From the NCBI GenBank assembly GCA_003228095.2, contig QGNM01000007.1, forward strand, positions 1-58,803: DNA of 58,803 nt. The letters run 5' to 3'. The stretch comes from Chloroflexota bacterium. GTDB lineage: Bacteria; Chloroflexota; Dehalococcoidia; Lucifugimonadales; UBA2962. A program made the translations under genes and the position numbers. Below the pieces are notes generated by a model. The model was given only the letters and a program-made list of their open reading frames with translations, did not search any database and was not told the origin of the DNA. Of this stretch, positions 17,753 to 26,271 are shown piece by piece (the stretch's first letter is position 1; every line of letters starts with the position of its first letter).

Positions 17753-18191
17753 CTTGAATTATCTCCATTCTGCCCGACAACTCGTTTACCCATGCAGATG
17801 TACCTTGTAATCGACGATCTAATGGAGCCATGATTACATTTATTTTAGATCCATGTACCGACATTTGCTTCGATCTTTCCCAGGCATTTACCCATACGCA
17901 CGCCATTTCAGGTTTAATTTCGCAATTACCATTGTTTCTAACGCCGCCGCAAGGTCCGTTTCGCAAATTTTTTGGACAAGTCATTGGGCAGGTCATGCCC
18001 GTATTGTGCAATACACATTGCCCACACATCTGACAATCAAATACAGGTTTTTTAAATAATTGTTCAGTGATAATTAACGATCTTTGAATCATACGACTCC
18101 GTAAAATAAGAGGTTTTGAGAGGTTTAAAAAGATCGCTGTTACCCGATAAAAGTGTTCGAGTAAAGCTGGGTATGATTGAAATAGTCTCAT
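17736..18191 (-). CDS. MetV-like cysteine-rich methylenetetrahydrofolate reductase partner
   Basis: A 151-residue protein whose core is the methylenetetrahydrofolate reductase C-terminal/MetV domain. It has eight cysteines, C53-x2-C56-x2-C59, C68, C72, C81, C90 and C98, in QMCGQCVL, CPMTCPK and GPCGG. In acetogenic bacteria MetV binds iron-sulfur and/or zinc and pairs with MetF to pass electrons. The first 50 residues are helical and basic; a start at Met34 is possible. It overlaps metF by 17 bases. The 80 bases upstream hold a pair of direct repeats. Confidence 0.88.
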   Translation of the reverse strand: MRLFQSYPALLEHFYRVTAIFLNLSKPLILRSRMIQRSLIITEQLFKKPVFDCQMCGQCVLHNTGMTCPMTCPKNLRNGPCGGVRNNGNCEIKPEMACVWVNAWERSKQMSVHGSKINVIMAPLDRRLQGTSAWVNELSGRMEIIQDEWSS

Positions 18192-18197
18192 AATAAG

Positions 18198-18232
18198 CTG
18201 GATTCACTAAATATAAACTGGTTTCACTAAAT
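18198..18232. repeat. Two 15-bp direct repeats, 20 bp apart
   Basis: CTGGATTCACTAAAT (18198-18212) and CTGGTTTCACTAAAT (18218-18232) differ at one base and are spaced 20 bp start to start, two helical turns. They lie in the 80-base gap between the corrinoid protein gene and the MetV gene, the only sizeable gap inside the cluster. This fits tandem regulator sites controlling an internal promoter. Confidence 0.55.
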
Positions 18233-18271
18233 GCATTAACTTATTTATATAAACAGTTTGTCGAGACGATT

Positions 18272-19003
18272 TTATTTAACTAGAACCATCTCTTTTACTA
18301 AATCAACGCATTCCATCGCGTCTTTACCATAGCCGTCCGCACCCATGTCTTCAGCAAATTCCTGGGTTACTGGAGCTCCTCCTATTATCATTTTAAATTC
18401 TTCACGAATACCATTCTCTTCAAAAAATTCTATTGTCCGGCCCATATTTGGCATTGTAGTAGTTAATAATGCTGACATGCCAACAACTTGAGCTTTATGT
18501 TTAAGAGCTGCATCCATGAATTCATCAGGTTTTGTATCAACCCCGAGATCCTCCACTACAAACCCTGCTCCCCTTAACATCATTATGCACAAGTTTTTGC
18601 CAATATCATGTAAATCACCTTTGACTGTCCCCATAACCACGATCCCCATGGGTTTCACGCCTGAAGCTGATAAAACAGGTTCAATATAAACCATGCCTGC
18701 TTTCATGGCTCTCGCAGCAATTAAAACTTCAGGAACGAATATAATATTATCTCGAAACTTAATCCCTACTATTGCCATGCCTGATATCAATCCATTATCA
18801 AGAACATCATTAGCTGAATAGCCTTCATCGAGCGCCTTTTTTGTTAATTCATCAATTTTTCCTTTATTTCCATATATAAGGTTGAATGCCATTTCCTGCA
18901 TAAGCATGTCATCTTTTTCAAATAACTCTTTAATATGGTTCTGTTCAAAAGACTTGGATATGTATTGCATCTCCCCAAGCAATCCTTCATGGATTATTGC
19001 CAT
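18272..19003 (-). CDS. Corrinoid-binding methyl carrier protein (MtaC/MtbC-like)
   Basis: Carries the methyl group on a bound cobamide between the two methyltransferase reactions. The N-terminal cap domain (about 32-115) matches B12-binding-2. The C-terminal Rossmann-like domain (about 118-243) has the cobalt-coordinating motif D130-L-H132-D-I-G135, with His132 as lower ligand, and the GAGFVVEDLG and GGAPVTQEFA loops. The length of 243 is slightly over the usual ~215 because of an N-terminal extension. It lies just after the pterin methyltransferase and UroD-type genes. Confidence 0.95.
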   Translation of the reverse strand: MAIIHEGLLGEMQYISKSFEQNHIKELFEKDDMLMQEMAFNLIYGNKGKIDELTKKALDEGYSANDVLDNGLISGMAIVGIKFRDNIIFVPEVLIAARAMKAGMVYIEPVLSASGVKPMGIVVMGTVKGDLHDIGKNLCIMMLRGAGFVVEDLGVDTKPDEFMDAALKHKAQVVGMSALLTTTMPNMGRTIEFFEENGIREEFKMIIGGAPVTQEFAEDMGADGYGKDAMECVDLVKEMVLVK

Positions 19004-19065
19004 TTATGTTGTCTCCTCATAAGGCTTTAGTAGCACACTTAAAATGTTACTTAGATTTACAGCTA

Positions 19066-20103
19066 TCATTTTACTACTAGCTGGCCCTGGTTATAAGCCT
19101 TTATGTAATCCATGCAAAACTCGTCTTCACCCAAAAGCATATTCCGTGCAAATCGATGCGGTTCAATATCTAGATCTAAAGATGAAGCTTTAATCAAATT
19201 AGTTTGTACGGGATCTACAATTCCGCTATCAACACCGGCCTCCAAGGAAAGCTTTATGAATGTCTCATTAATGATCTTTCTCTTTGGGAGTCCGAATGAG
19301 ACATTACTAAGCCCACCGGTAATTTTAATGGCGTCACCTTTTTCTTCCCTCAGCATCTTAACAGCGTTTAAATAATCCGTTCCAAAAGAACTGTCAACAG
19401 AAATCGGGAATACTAAAAGGTCTACAAACATATCTTCTTCTTTTACCCCCCTGCGCTCAGCCTCTTCTAATAACCTTAAAACATTTTCTACCCTTTCAAT
19501 GTCATTTTTGGGCATCTGCGACTCACCAGCAGCTGTAATTATGGTTTTTGTACCGTATTTTTCTACAAGGTCAAATGTCTCAAGCCTTTCAAGTGCAACT
19601 GAATTTATTAAGGTGTTATCCTGGGAAGAGTCTATCTCTGAAAGTCCAGCTGCAATAATTTCAGAATTAGAGGAGTCAATACTTAGGGGCACGGTGGAGG
19701 TTTCCTGCACCGTATTTACAAGCCACCGCATAGATTCTTTTTGTATGTCTAACTTGTATGATACTTCATCAACATTTAGATCAAGAAAATCAGCCCCGGC
19801 ACTTATCTGACGCAAGACCTCTCCTTGAATAAAAGAGGCGCATTCACGTTGTTTGTTTTTATTTCCATTAATAGCTTCTAAAACCGCTATCATGAAATGT
19901 TTTATTTGGCCTTGTTCATAGGGTTGGGTTTTCTTAAACCAATCGGGAACAGGTATGTTTCTTGTATTACCGTCATTATCTATATACAGGATTGCTTCAG
20001 CGCCATTTTCTAAAGTTTTATGTCTTTTCCCATCCCGCAAAACAATCCTGCTAGTATGAATATTTTCGCCAATAACTACAAAGTTTTCATTTATTGAAGT
20101 CAA
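19066..20103 (-). CDS. Methyltetrahydrofolate:corrinoid methyltransferase (pterin-binding)
   Basis: TIM-barrel of the pterin-binding (DHPS/MeTr) family, predicted to move a methyl group between the corrinoid protein and tetrahydrofolate. Seen motifs are VVIGENIHTSR at the first strand, ADFLDLNVDEV, LSIDSSN, NSVALE and KITGGLSNVSFGLP. At 345 residues it is longer than MeTr (~260) because of an insert around 30-85. Its TTG start overlaps the stop of the UroD gene (TTGA), so they are translationally coupled. Together with MetF/MetV it links the cluster to the folate C1 pool. Confidence 0.9.
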   Translation of the reverse strand: MTSINENFVVIGENIHTSRIVLRDGKRHKTLENGAEAILYIDNDGNTRNIPVPDWFKKTQPYEQGQIKHFMIAVLEAINGNKNKQRECASFIQGEVLRQISAGADFLDLNVDEVSYKLDIQKESMRWLVNTVQETSTVPLSIDSSNSEIIAAGLSEIDSSQDNTLINSVALERLETFDLVEKYGTKTIITAAGESQMPKNDIERVENVLRLLEEAERRGVKEEDMFVDLLVFPISVDSSFGTDYLNAVKMLREEKGDAIKITGGLSNVSFGLPKRKIINETFIKLSLEAGVDSGIVDPVQTNLIKASSLDLDIEPHRFARNMLLGEDEFCMDYIKAYNQGQLVVK

Positions 20104-21122
20104 TTTGATTTATTACCTTTTTTCCATTCACGGACTGCTTTGGGTATTTCCATAAGGTTCTCTAGTCGTGTAGCTAAAGGAATAGCGCATTCAGGAGCTA
20201 TCATATCTACTCCGGCTTCCAAGCATTTGTTAACTTCTTTCCGAACATCTTCAGGGCCCTTAGAATACAAAGTTACTGGATTGTTTATATTACCAACAAG
20301 TCCAATTCTTCCATTAGCAATTTTTACTGCCTCAGCGGGATCGTTCTTCGAGTCAAAATGAAAACTTGCCATTCCACTCTCAGCAATATGATCTAGCCTA
20401 TCTAAGGTATATCCACAAATATGCAATATCAATGGAACTTCCAACCTCTCAGCCATTTCTTGATGAAGTTCTAAGAGAAATCTACTGTAATATTCTCCAG
20501 AAACCAGATCTCCTGTTGCATGATCAGGAAACGTTAAAACATCAGCTCCTGCTGCAATCTGAGCTAAACCAAAAAGAACTGAAATCTCTTTGAGTTTATC
20601 TAATGCTCGTTTAGTCATTTCAGGGTCATCTATGGTCATCAACAAGAATTTCTCAACCCCAAAAACATGATACGCCAGAGTCCAGGGGCCCATCGTCTTA
20701 CCAACGATAGCCACTTCTTTTTTAAAATTTTGTGCCAAGATTTCAATGGATCTAATAATAGTTGAGGTGTCTTTATGTTCTAAGAATCCTGAAGGTATTT
20801 TCACATCTTCGGGAGTATCCCAAATTGGATTACCCATACGTACGGTCGGCCAATTGTCTTTCTGTTCCCACTGCATTTCACAACCCAGCGCCGAAGATTC
20901 TTGTATTATCGAAAAATACGGGGATATAGAGTCAAATCCTAATTCAGTGTATCCAGTAGCAGCAAGGCTAGCATTTAGTTCAGGATTCCTGTTAGCTTCA
21001 GGGAAGGGCGCACCCACCAAATCCATTAGCTCGACAGTAGCTATATTTGTCGGATTACATACAGGAGTTCGATCAACTTTTCTCCCAGCTAACGCTGCCA
21101 AGACTCGATCACGTGAATTCAT
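20100..21122 (-). CDS. UroD-family methyltransferase, copy 1 (MtaA/CmuA-type fold)
   Basis: Uroporphyrinogen decarboxylase-fold protein of the corrinoid methyltransferase branch, not a heme enzyme. It keeps the zinc motif of MtaA-type methyltransferases: HICG in the centre and a Cys in APECA about 75 residues later. I start it at the ATG at 21122, which aligns with the paralogue's MNSKERVLAAL and has AAAGGA just upstream; a TTG at 21143 would add seven residues. It overlaps the pterin methyltransferase gene. The role is probably first methyl transfer from a donor to the corrinoid protein; the donor is unknown. Confidence 0.9.
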   Translation of the reverse strand: MNSRDRVLAALAGRKVDRTPVCNPTNIATVELMDLVGAPFPEANRNPELNASLAATGYTELGFDSISPYFSIIQESSALGCEMQWEQKDNWPTVRMGNPIWDTPEDVKIPSGFLEHKDTSTIIRSIEILAQNFKKEVAIVGKTMGPWTLAYHVFGVEKFLLMTIDDPEMTKRALDKLKEISVLFGLAQIAAGADVLTFPDHATGDLVSGEYYSRFLLELHQEMAERLEVPLILHICGYTLDRLDHIAESGMASFHFDSKNDPAEAVKIANGRIGLVGNINNPVTLYSKGPEDVRKEVNKCLEAGVDMIAPECAIPLATRLENLMEIPKAVREWKKGNKSN

Positions 21123-21202
21123 TTTTTCCTTTATTAAAGACAAAATATTTTCCTTATTAATGTGAACATATTACAAATTTCTTATTTTTTATAAACAACT
21201 TA

Positions 21203-22249
21203 TTAATTATTTCTACCATTGATGTAAATGCTTTTGGGGTTCGCATCACTCCATGCTTTGACTGCTTTTGGTATTTCTAATATATTTTCCAACTTTGTCT
21301 GCAAGGGCAATGCACATTCAGGCGCGATCAAATCTACACCTGCATCCAAACAACTTGTTACTTCATTACGAATCTCATCTGGGCCTTTTGAAAACATTGT
21401 TATCGGGCAATTAATATTGCCAACAAGTCGTATTCTTCCAGATGCTATATCCATGGCTTTTTGCGGATCATTTTTTGAATCAAAATGAAAGGATGCCATT
21501 CCAGTGTCACAAATGTAATCTAATCTATCTAAGGTGTATCCGCATATGTGCAAAATCAACGGTACGGGCAACCGCTCGGCCATTTCAGCATGCAAATCCT
21601 TCAAAAATGTCTTGTAATATTCTCCGGAAACCAAGTCTCCTGTAGCATGGTCAGGAAACATCAAAACGTCAGCGCCAGCTGCAATCTGTGCCAAACCAAA
21701 CATCACCGATACTTCTTTAAGTTTATGTAAAGCAACCTTAGTTAGTTCAGGGTCATCAACACTCATTAATAAAAAATTTTGGACTCCAAAAGTATGGTAT
21801 CCCAAAGACCATGGCCCCATAGTTTTACCGATGATACAAGCCTCAGAACCTATTTCTGTTTTAAGTATTTCTGTTGCTTTCAACACACATAATGTATCAG
21901 GGTGCTCTAAAAATCCAGGAGGTATTTTAATTTGATCAGGATGATCCCAAATTGGCCTACTCATAACAACAGTTGGCCAGTTATCTTTTTGCTCCCATTG
22001 GATTTCGCAACCCAAGGCAGAAGATTCTTGGACGATTGTATAATGATGGTAGGTGGAATCAAATCCAAGCTCATTAAACCCGGTTGACGCTAAAAGAGCA
22101 TTTAATTCAGGGTCCCTACATGCCTCAGGAAAAGAAGCATTCACGAAATCCATTAACTCCACGGTCATTATTGAGCCGGGGTTAATAACTGCGGGCCTAT
22201 CTACAGGATCTCCTCTTAGTGCTGCCAACACTCTTTCTTTTGAATTCAT
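21203..22249 (-). CDS. UroD-family methyltransferase, copy 2
   Basis: Tandem paralogue of the next gene; by eye roughly two thirds of residues match. Length is 348. Zinc ligands of the MtaA type are His234, Cys236 (HICG) and Cys312 (PECA). Long shared blocks include QWEQKDNWPTV, GKTMGPW, FPDHATGDLVSGEYY and SFHFDSKNDP. The differences cluster in the first 30 residues and around 60-75, where the substrate pocket may lie, so the two copies may take different methyl donors or form a heterodimer. Confidence 0.9.
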   Translation of the reverse strand: MNSKERVLAALRGDPVDRPAVINPGSIMTVELMDFVNASFPEACRDPELNALLASTGFNELGFDSTYHHYTIVQESSALGCEIQWEQKDNWPTVVMSRPIWDHPDQIKIPPGFLEHPDTLCVLKATEILKTEIGSEACIIGKTMGPWSLGYHTFGVQNFLLMSVDDPELTKVALHKLKEVSVMFGLAQIAAGADVLMFPDHATGDLVSGEYYKTFLKDLHAEMAERLPVPLILHICGYTLDRLDYICDTGMASFHFDSKNDPQKAMDIASGRIRLVGNINCPITMFSKGPDEIRNEVTSCLDAGVDLIAPECALPLQTKLENILEIPKAVKAWSDANPKSIYINGRNN

Positions 22250-22264
22250 TTAGATAAATCGCCT

Positions 22265-22930
22265 TTATTGAGAGAATCCTAACGTTCCAGTATTCATTTG
22301 TCCCCTGGAATCATCCGCCTCAAGCATGTCTTCGGTGCCACTGACATTACGAGCATATGGCATTACACTTCTCACTAATTGATCATACCTGCTCGAACAC
22401 GGAAACTTTAACTCTTCATCGCCCACTTTCTCCATTTCTCCGTATCTAACTAAACCAGCTACGGTTGCTCTAATTCGAAGTTGAGGTCTTTCAGCATCTC
22501 CCTCCCCTCCAACAGTGTAAATCCAAGTACCATTTTCTTCTCTGGGCGTTGCAAACAAAACCATGTCGCTCTTTAAATCCTTCACTTCAATTCTTCCATC
22601 AGGTATCGGTATGAGTGGCGATTTTTCAACTGCATTTCTAGCAATAAATTTAAAAGCTCGAGGATAAACGGTGCCTCCAGGAAAATAAAATTCATGAGGA
22701 TTAGTTCTTGATCTAGACAAACCTCCTAAACCGACGATGCGATTACGAATCTCTTCTAATCTTGTATCAACATCCCTTCCTTCCCTAAAACTCCATACAG
22801 TTATTACTCCATCCTTTTCATAAAAACCAACTGACATTTCATTTCCATAAGGGTCCATTGGAATCAATTCTAAACATCTACCAAGCCTTGCAAGAATTTG
22901 AACTACTGTCTCGTTAAAAGTCGTTGCCAT
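22265..22930 (-). CDS. Uncharacterised protein of the corrinoid cluster
   Basis: A 221-residue soluble protein I do not recognise. It has no signal peptide, membrane segment or Cys-rich motif. Residues 1-75 look alpha/beta (ARLGRCLELIPMDPYGNEMSV); 80-180 are mostly beta, with PHEFYFPGG and GTWIYTVGGEG. It lies 15 bases upstream of UroD copy 2 and 32 bases after the BHMT-like gene on the same strand, so it is part of the operon. It could bind the substrate or assist the UroD enzymes; that is inferred from position only. Confidence 0.75.
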   Translation of the reverse strand: MATTFNETVVQILARLGRCLELIPMDPYGNEMSVGFYEKDGVITVWSFREGRDVDTRLEEIRNRIVGLGGLSRSRTNPHEFYFPGGTVYPRAFKFIARNAVEKSPLIPIPDGRIEVKDLKSDMVLFATPREENGTWIYTVGGEGDAERPQLRIRATVAGLVRYGEMEKVGDEELKFPCSSRYDQLVRSVMPYARNVSGTEDMLEADDSRGQMNTGTLGFSQ

Positions 22931-22962
22931 TTAACCTTCCTTATATTTCTAGTTCTGGATAA

Positions 22963-23847
22963 CTATAAGTTTGCAATTTGTCTAATATGATCAGGCGTTG
23001 TTCCACAACACCCCCCTACGATATTAACACCCATATCAATCAATTTAGAGAACCCGTCTAACATATATTCTGGAGTTTCTGGATATATAATTTGCCCTTG
23101 TTGTATCTGGGGAATCCCAGCATTGCAGTTAATCCATACATGCCCGTCACCACATTCTCGAAATCTTTGCCCTAATTCAATCATAATGTCTATGCCATTT
23201 CCGCAATTGGCCCCTACGATATCAGCATCAGACAAAAACAATTCTTCGTAACATTTCTCTGGCGTGTCTCCCATCATAGTAAAAAACCCACGAGGTCCTT
23301 TGTCGAATGTGGTCAGTGCAGCTACCGGAAGTTGAGTATTTTCCTTTACGGCACTGATTGCAATCTTCGCTTCTTCCAGCGAAATCATTGTTTCAATAAC
23401 AATTCCATCTACCCCACCTTTTTCTAATGCTAATACTTGTTGCTTGAAAGCAGCATACACATCTTTGGCGCTAGTCGTTCCAACCGGTTCAATCAACTCA
23501 CCTGTTGGACCAACAGATCCAAACACATATCGTTCCTTTACTTTTGAATTAATATTAACCGCCTCAGATTTAGCTAACTGAGCTGCTAGAAAATTAATCT
23601 CATCAACTTTGGCTCCTTGATCATATCTGCTTTGAACATAAAAATTTCCACCGAAAGAATTTGTTTGAACCAAGTCGCTGCCTGCTTTAAAATAATCCCT
23701 TGCCATCTGTTTTACAATATTTCCATCGGTAATATTCATTAGTTCAGGGTCTCCACCGGGCTCCAAGCCTCTAGCCTGCAAATATGTACCAGTAGCCCCG
23801 TCCGCTAGCAAAATATTGTTATCTGTTAATTTCGATAGGACATTCAT
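22963..23847 (-). CDS. Homocysteine S-methyltransferase family protein (BHMT/MetH N-terminal type)
   Basis: TIM-barrel of the homocysteine methyltransferase family, 294 residues. The zinc-binding cysteines are all present: Cys215 (GANCGNG) and Cys280-Cys281 (GGCCGTTPDHI). The start LADGATGTYLQ and the QTNSFGGN block are typical. It lacks the folate, B12 and activation domains of MetH, so it acts alone or with the corrinoid protein of this cluster. It could make methionine from the methyl groups released here, or act on another thiol. Confidence 0.92.
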   Translation of the reverse strand: MNVLSKLTDNNILLADGATGTYLQARGLEPGGDPELMNITDGNIVKQMARDYFKAGSDLVQTNSFGGNFYVQSRYDQGAKVDEINFLAAQLAKSEAVNINSKVKERYVFGSVGPTGELIEPVGTTSAKDVYAAFKQQVLALEKGGVDGIVIETMISLEEAKIAISAVKENTQLPVAALTTFDKGPRGFFTMMGDTPEKCYEELFLSDADIVGANCGNGIDIMIELGQRFRECGDGHVWINCNAGIPQIQQGQIIYPETPEYMLDGFSKLIDMGVNIVGGCCGTTPDHIRQIANL

Positions 23848-23876
23848 TTATAAAAGCCTTTGTTAATTTATCTAGC

Positions 23877-24221
23877 CTAAGATTCAAACCAATGATCAAT
23901 AGCCCCGGGACTGGGATCGCGTTTTTCTTCTCTGTGTAGGTCTCTCAGCCTAGAAACCAAATCTGTGGGAAATCCATTATTGTAATATTCTTGAGTTTTC
24001 TTTGCTGTCCCCTTTGCATGACCTTCAACTTGGACTTCCTCGCTCCATTGCCAGCCATCTAAATAATCATCCGTACCATATGAGCCTTCAAGCATTGCTA
24101 TTGAGTCAACTGCCTCTTGAAAACAAGGGTTAAGTAAAATGGAGATTTTCTCAGATTTATCTTGTGTTTGAATTTGTATCGGTATCTCTTTCCAATACAA
24201 AATTCGTATCTTAGTATTCAT
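23877..24221 (-). CDS. Small 'virulence factor' family protein (PF13769-like)
   Basis: About 114 residues, starting MNTKIRILYWKEIP. This opening, plus a middle with GTDDYLDGWQW, resembles what Pfam calls the Virulence_fact family; despite the name, members often sit beside folate/corrinoid methyltransferase genes in marine bacteria (from memory). No catalytic motif is clear. I prefer the ATG at 24221 because it places the conserved strand at the N-terminus; an ATG at 24245 would add eight residues, and neither has a clear Shine-Dalgarno. It is the first gene of the leftward cluster, divergent from the amidase. Confidence 0.65.
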   Translation of the reverse strand: MNTKIRILYWKEIPIQIQTQDKSEKISILLNPCFQEAVDSIAMLEGSYGTDDYLDGWQWSEEVQVEGHAKGTAKKTQEYYNNGFPTDLVSRLRDLHREEKRDPSPGAIDHWFES

Positions 24222-24330
24222 AATTATTAAACCCAATGATAACATCGTGAAATGTGATTGAATCTACTTGAATAGAGTTAACTAAAAGTTTAATTACAAT
24301 TTTTACAAAGATATTTAAAATTAATGTTAT

Positions 24331-25773
24331 ATGAACTTATCATCCTCTGATCAAAGCTTAGCATTCGAACCAGCAGTGAATCTAATTTTGATGTTAAGAA
24401 AAAAGGAAATCTCTTCGGTTGACTTAACACAGCTTTTTCTCCAGAGAATCGAAAAGCTAGATGGTCGCCTTCATTCTTTCTTAACAGTTGACGCTGAAAA
24501 TGCAATCGCTGAAGCAAATAAAGCTCAAAATCGACTGATGTCAGGCGATATTTTAGGCCCTCTTGAAGGACTGCCTATTTCGATAAAAGATTTAGAGATT
24601 ACCAAAGGATTAAAAACCACAGGCGGGTCTCAGATATTCAAGGATCGAGTGCCTCAAGAAGACTCCGTTGTCGTGGAAAGAGTTAAGGCCGCTGGAGCTA
24701 TAATCCTTGGCAAAACAAATACCCCTGAATTTGGGCTCCTTGGCGTCACTTCAAATTCGCTTGGAGAAGATTGTCGAAACCCATGGAACATTAATAAAAC
24801 CTCGGGTGGGTCTTCCGGCGGTGCAGCCTCAGCTTTAGCCGCAGGTCTGTGCCCGGTATCGATTGGAGGCGACGGCGGAGGTTCTATAAGAATACCGAGT
24901 AGTTTTTGTGGCGTATTTGGCTTAAAGCCAACTCAAGGAAGAGTGCCAAAATATGGGGGCGCTGGGTTACCTATAGCAGCTAATCACCTATCACAAACAG
25001 GCCCAATTAGCAGGAGCGTAGCCGACTCTGCCTTAATCATGGAGATTGTTTCAGGATTTGATGTGCGTGATCCTTCAGGCTTTATGGACAAAATAACTAA
25101 TGATACTTTTTCTCCAACTAGTACCGTCGATGGACTAAGGATCGGCTGGAGCTCTGATCTGGGGTTTGCGGCTGTTGATAATGAGGTTTTAAATATATGC
25201 CAGAAAGCAACTAATTCGCTGAAAAATGCGGGCTGTGAAATTGATAATGCAGATATTGTGTTGAATGAACCTTTTGAGCCTTTTAGAACCCTGTTCTCAG
25301 CTATGGCTTACACTGCTTACAGTAAATTATTAGAGAACTTTCCTACACATCTTACCGACTACGCGGCTAATTGTATTGAACATGGGGCCTCTGTAACCGG
25401 CGCGGAATACGCTGCTGCCCTAGGATATGTAGATCAAATTAAATCCATCTTTAACTCCGCGTTCGAACGATTTGATGTAATAATCACTCCAACTCTAGCA
25501 GTTGAAGCATTCGATGCATTAGGGCCCTTGGAAACCGTAAACGAAATAGATGGAAAGGAAGTCGATCCTTGGTGGGGCTACTTCCCATTCACTTTTCCAA
25601 TAAATTTAGCAGGGCTACCCGCATCATCGGTACCTGCGGGGTTCAGTAAAAACAAACTTCCAATAGGGCTGCAGGTAATTGGGCGTCCTCGAGATGAACG
25701 GACTGTTTTAAGTGTCTCGGCAGCCCTAGAAAAAATAAGCCCTTGGGCCGATATCAAACCCACCTTAAGTTAA
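24331..25773 (+). CDS. Amidase-signature family hydrolase
   Basis: Amide hydrolase of 480 residues with the Ser-cisSer-Lys triad Lys86 (SIKDLEI), Ser161 (GGSSGG) and Ser185 (GGGSIRIP). The C-terminal GLPASSVPAGF and PIGLQVIG motifs are intact. The active-site text GGDGGGSIRIPSS differs from GatA's DTGGSVRQP, and there is no gatC neighbour, so it is a stand-alone amidase. It is read away from the corrinoid cluster across an 85-base gap; it might supply substrate to that cluster from an amide, but nothing proves this. Confidence 0.93.
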   Translation: MNLSSSDQSLAFEPAVNLILMLRKKEISSVDLTQLFLQRIEKLDGRLHSFLTVDAENAIAEANKAQNRLMSGDILGPLEGLPISIKDLEITKGLKTTGGSQIFKDRVPQEDSVVVERVKAAGAIILGKTNTPEFGLLGVTSNSLGEDCRNPWNINKTSGGSSGGAASALAAGLCPVSIGGDGGGSIRIPSSFCGVFGLKPTQGRVPKYGGAGLPIAANHLSQTGPISRSVADSALIMEIVSGFDVRDPSGFMDKITNDTFSPTSTVDGLRIGWSSDLGFAAVDNEVLNICQKATNSLKNAGCEIDNADIVLNEPFEPFRTLFSAMAYTAYSKLLENFPTHLTDYAANCIEHGASVTGAEYAAALGYVDQIKSIFNSAFERFDVIITPTLAVEAFDALGPLETVNEIDGKEVDPWWGYFPFTFPINLAGLPASSVPAGFSKNKLPIGLQVIGRPRDERTVLSVSAALEKISPWADIKPTLS

Positions 25774-25787
25774 CTTGGCTTAACTTA
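25766..25787. terminator. Two-way hairpin at amidase/DUF4395 junction
   Basis: TAAGTTAA (25766-25773) pairs perfectly with TTAACTTA (25780-25787) over the loop CTTGGC. The stem contains the amidase stop and ends one base before the stop of the opposite gene. Followed by TTTAT on the + strand. A compact, AT-rich bidirectional terminator candidate. Confidence 0.45.
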
Positions 25788-25788
25788 T

Positions 25789-26271
25789 TTATGGTTCAAA
25801 ATTTGCACAAGCCTCACAAACTGATTCTGGTATCAGGTTCCACTTCATTAAGTAACCAAAAACGAAACAGCCAGCACAAAAACCAACAATAGATTCCAGA
25901 AACGCAAATCCTGCTAGAAATGCAAGAACAATACGGTATGGCAGAGACGAATCAACAACAACAAAAAGAATCAGTGCAGTTAGAGAAAAGATTAATCCCA
26001 CAAATTGGGCAAATCTTTTTGGGGGGCCTGCAACGGGACGATTTTTACCAATGACGGGCACCAGCAAACGTGTAGCTATCTGGCCTATCGGGCTTAAAGT
26101 GGGCCCAGTTGCTACGCGAGCGCAAAATCCATAAAGCAATACTGCAATGATGATCCATTGACCTGTAAATATTGCAGACAATGTTAATGCCATTACCATT
26201 CCTGCTACACAACGAGCTGCCCACTCATTCACTGGGTTTGGGAAACTAAACACCTTGGTTAAATTAGACAA
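25789..26271 (-). CDS. DUF4395 integral membrane protein
   Basis: A 160-residue membrane protein with about four hydrophobic segments (roughly 20-35, 37-52, 88-106, 110-140). It ends with two cysteine pairs, FCAGC and VCEAC, and begins FSFPNPVNEWAARC; these match DUF4395 as I remember it. In that family the cysteine pairs suggest a thiol redox role alongside thioredoxin-like proteins, but the function is not established. It converges with the amidase gene. Confidence 0.85.
   Translation of the reverse strand: MSNLTKVFSFPNPVNEWAARCVAGMVMALTLSAIFTGQWIIIAVLLYGFCARVATGPTLSPIGQIATRLLVPVIGKNRPVAGPPKRFAQFVGLIFSLTALILFVVVDSSLPYRIVLAFLAGFAFLESIVGFCAGCFVFGYLMKWNLIPESVCEACANFEP

Noticed and set aside
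20746-21165. 139-codon open frame on the plus strand
   Set aside because: Opposite UroD copy 1; a similar antisense frame over copy 2 follows from their shared sequence, not from a gene.
20100-22249. The UroD proteins as heme-pathway uroporphyrinogen decarboxylases
   Set aside because: They carry the HxC...C zinc motif of MtaA-type methyltransferases, and their neighbours are corrinoid and folate genes, not hem genes.
23877-24221. A pathogenicity role from the 'virulence factor' family name
   Set aside because: The name is historical; the gene heads a C1 metabolic operon and nothing around it suggests virulence.
24246-24330. Possible cobalamin riboswitch ahead of the corrinoid cluster
   Set aside because: Only 85 bases lie between the divergent genes and no B12-box-like sequence is seen; the region is too short for the full riboswitch.
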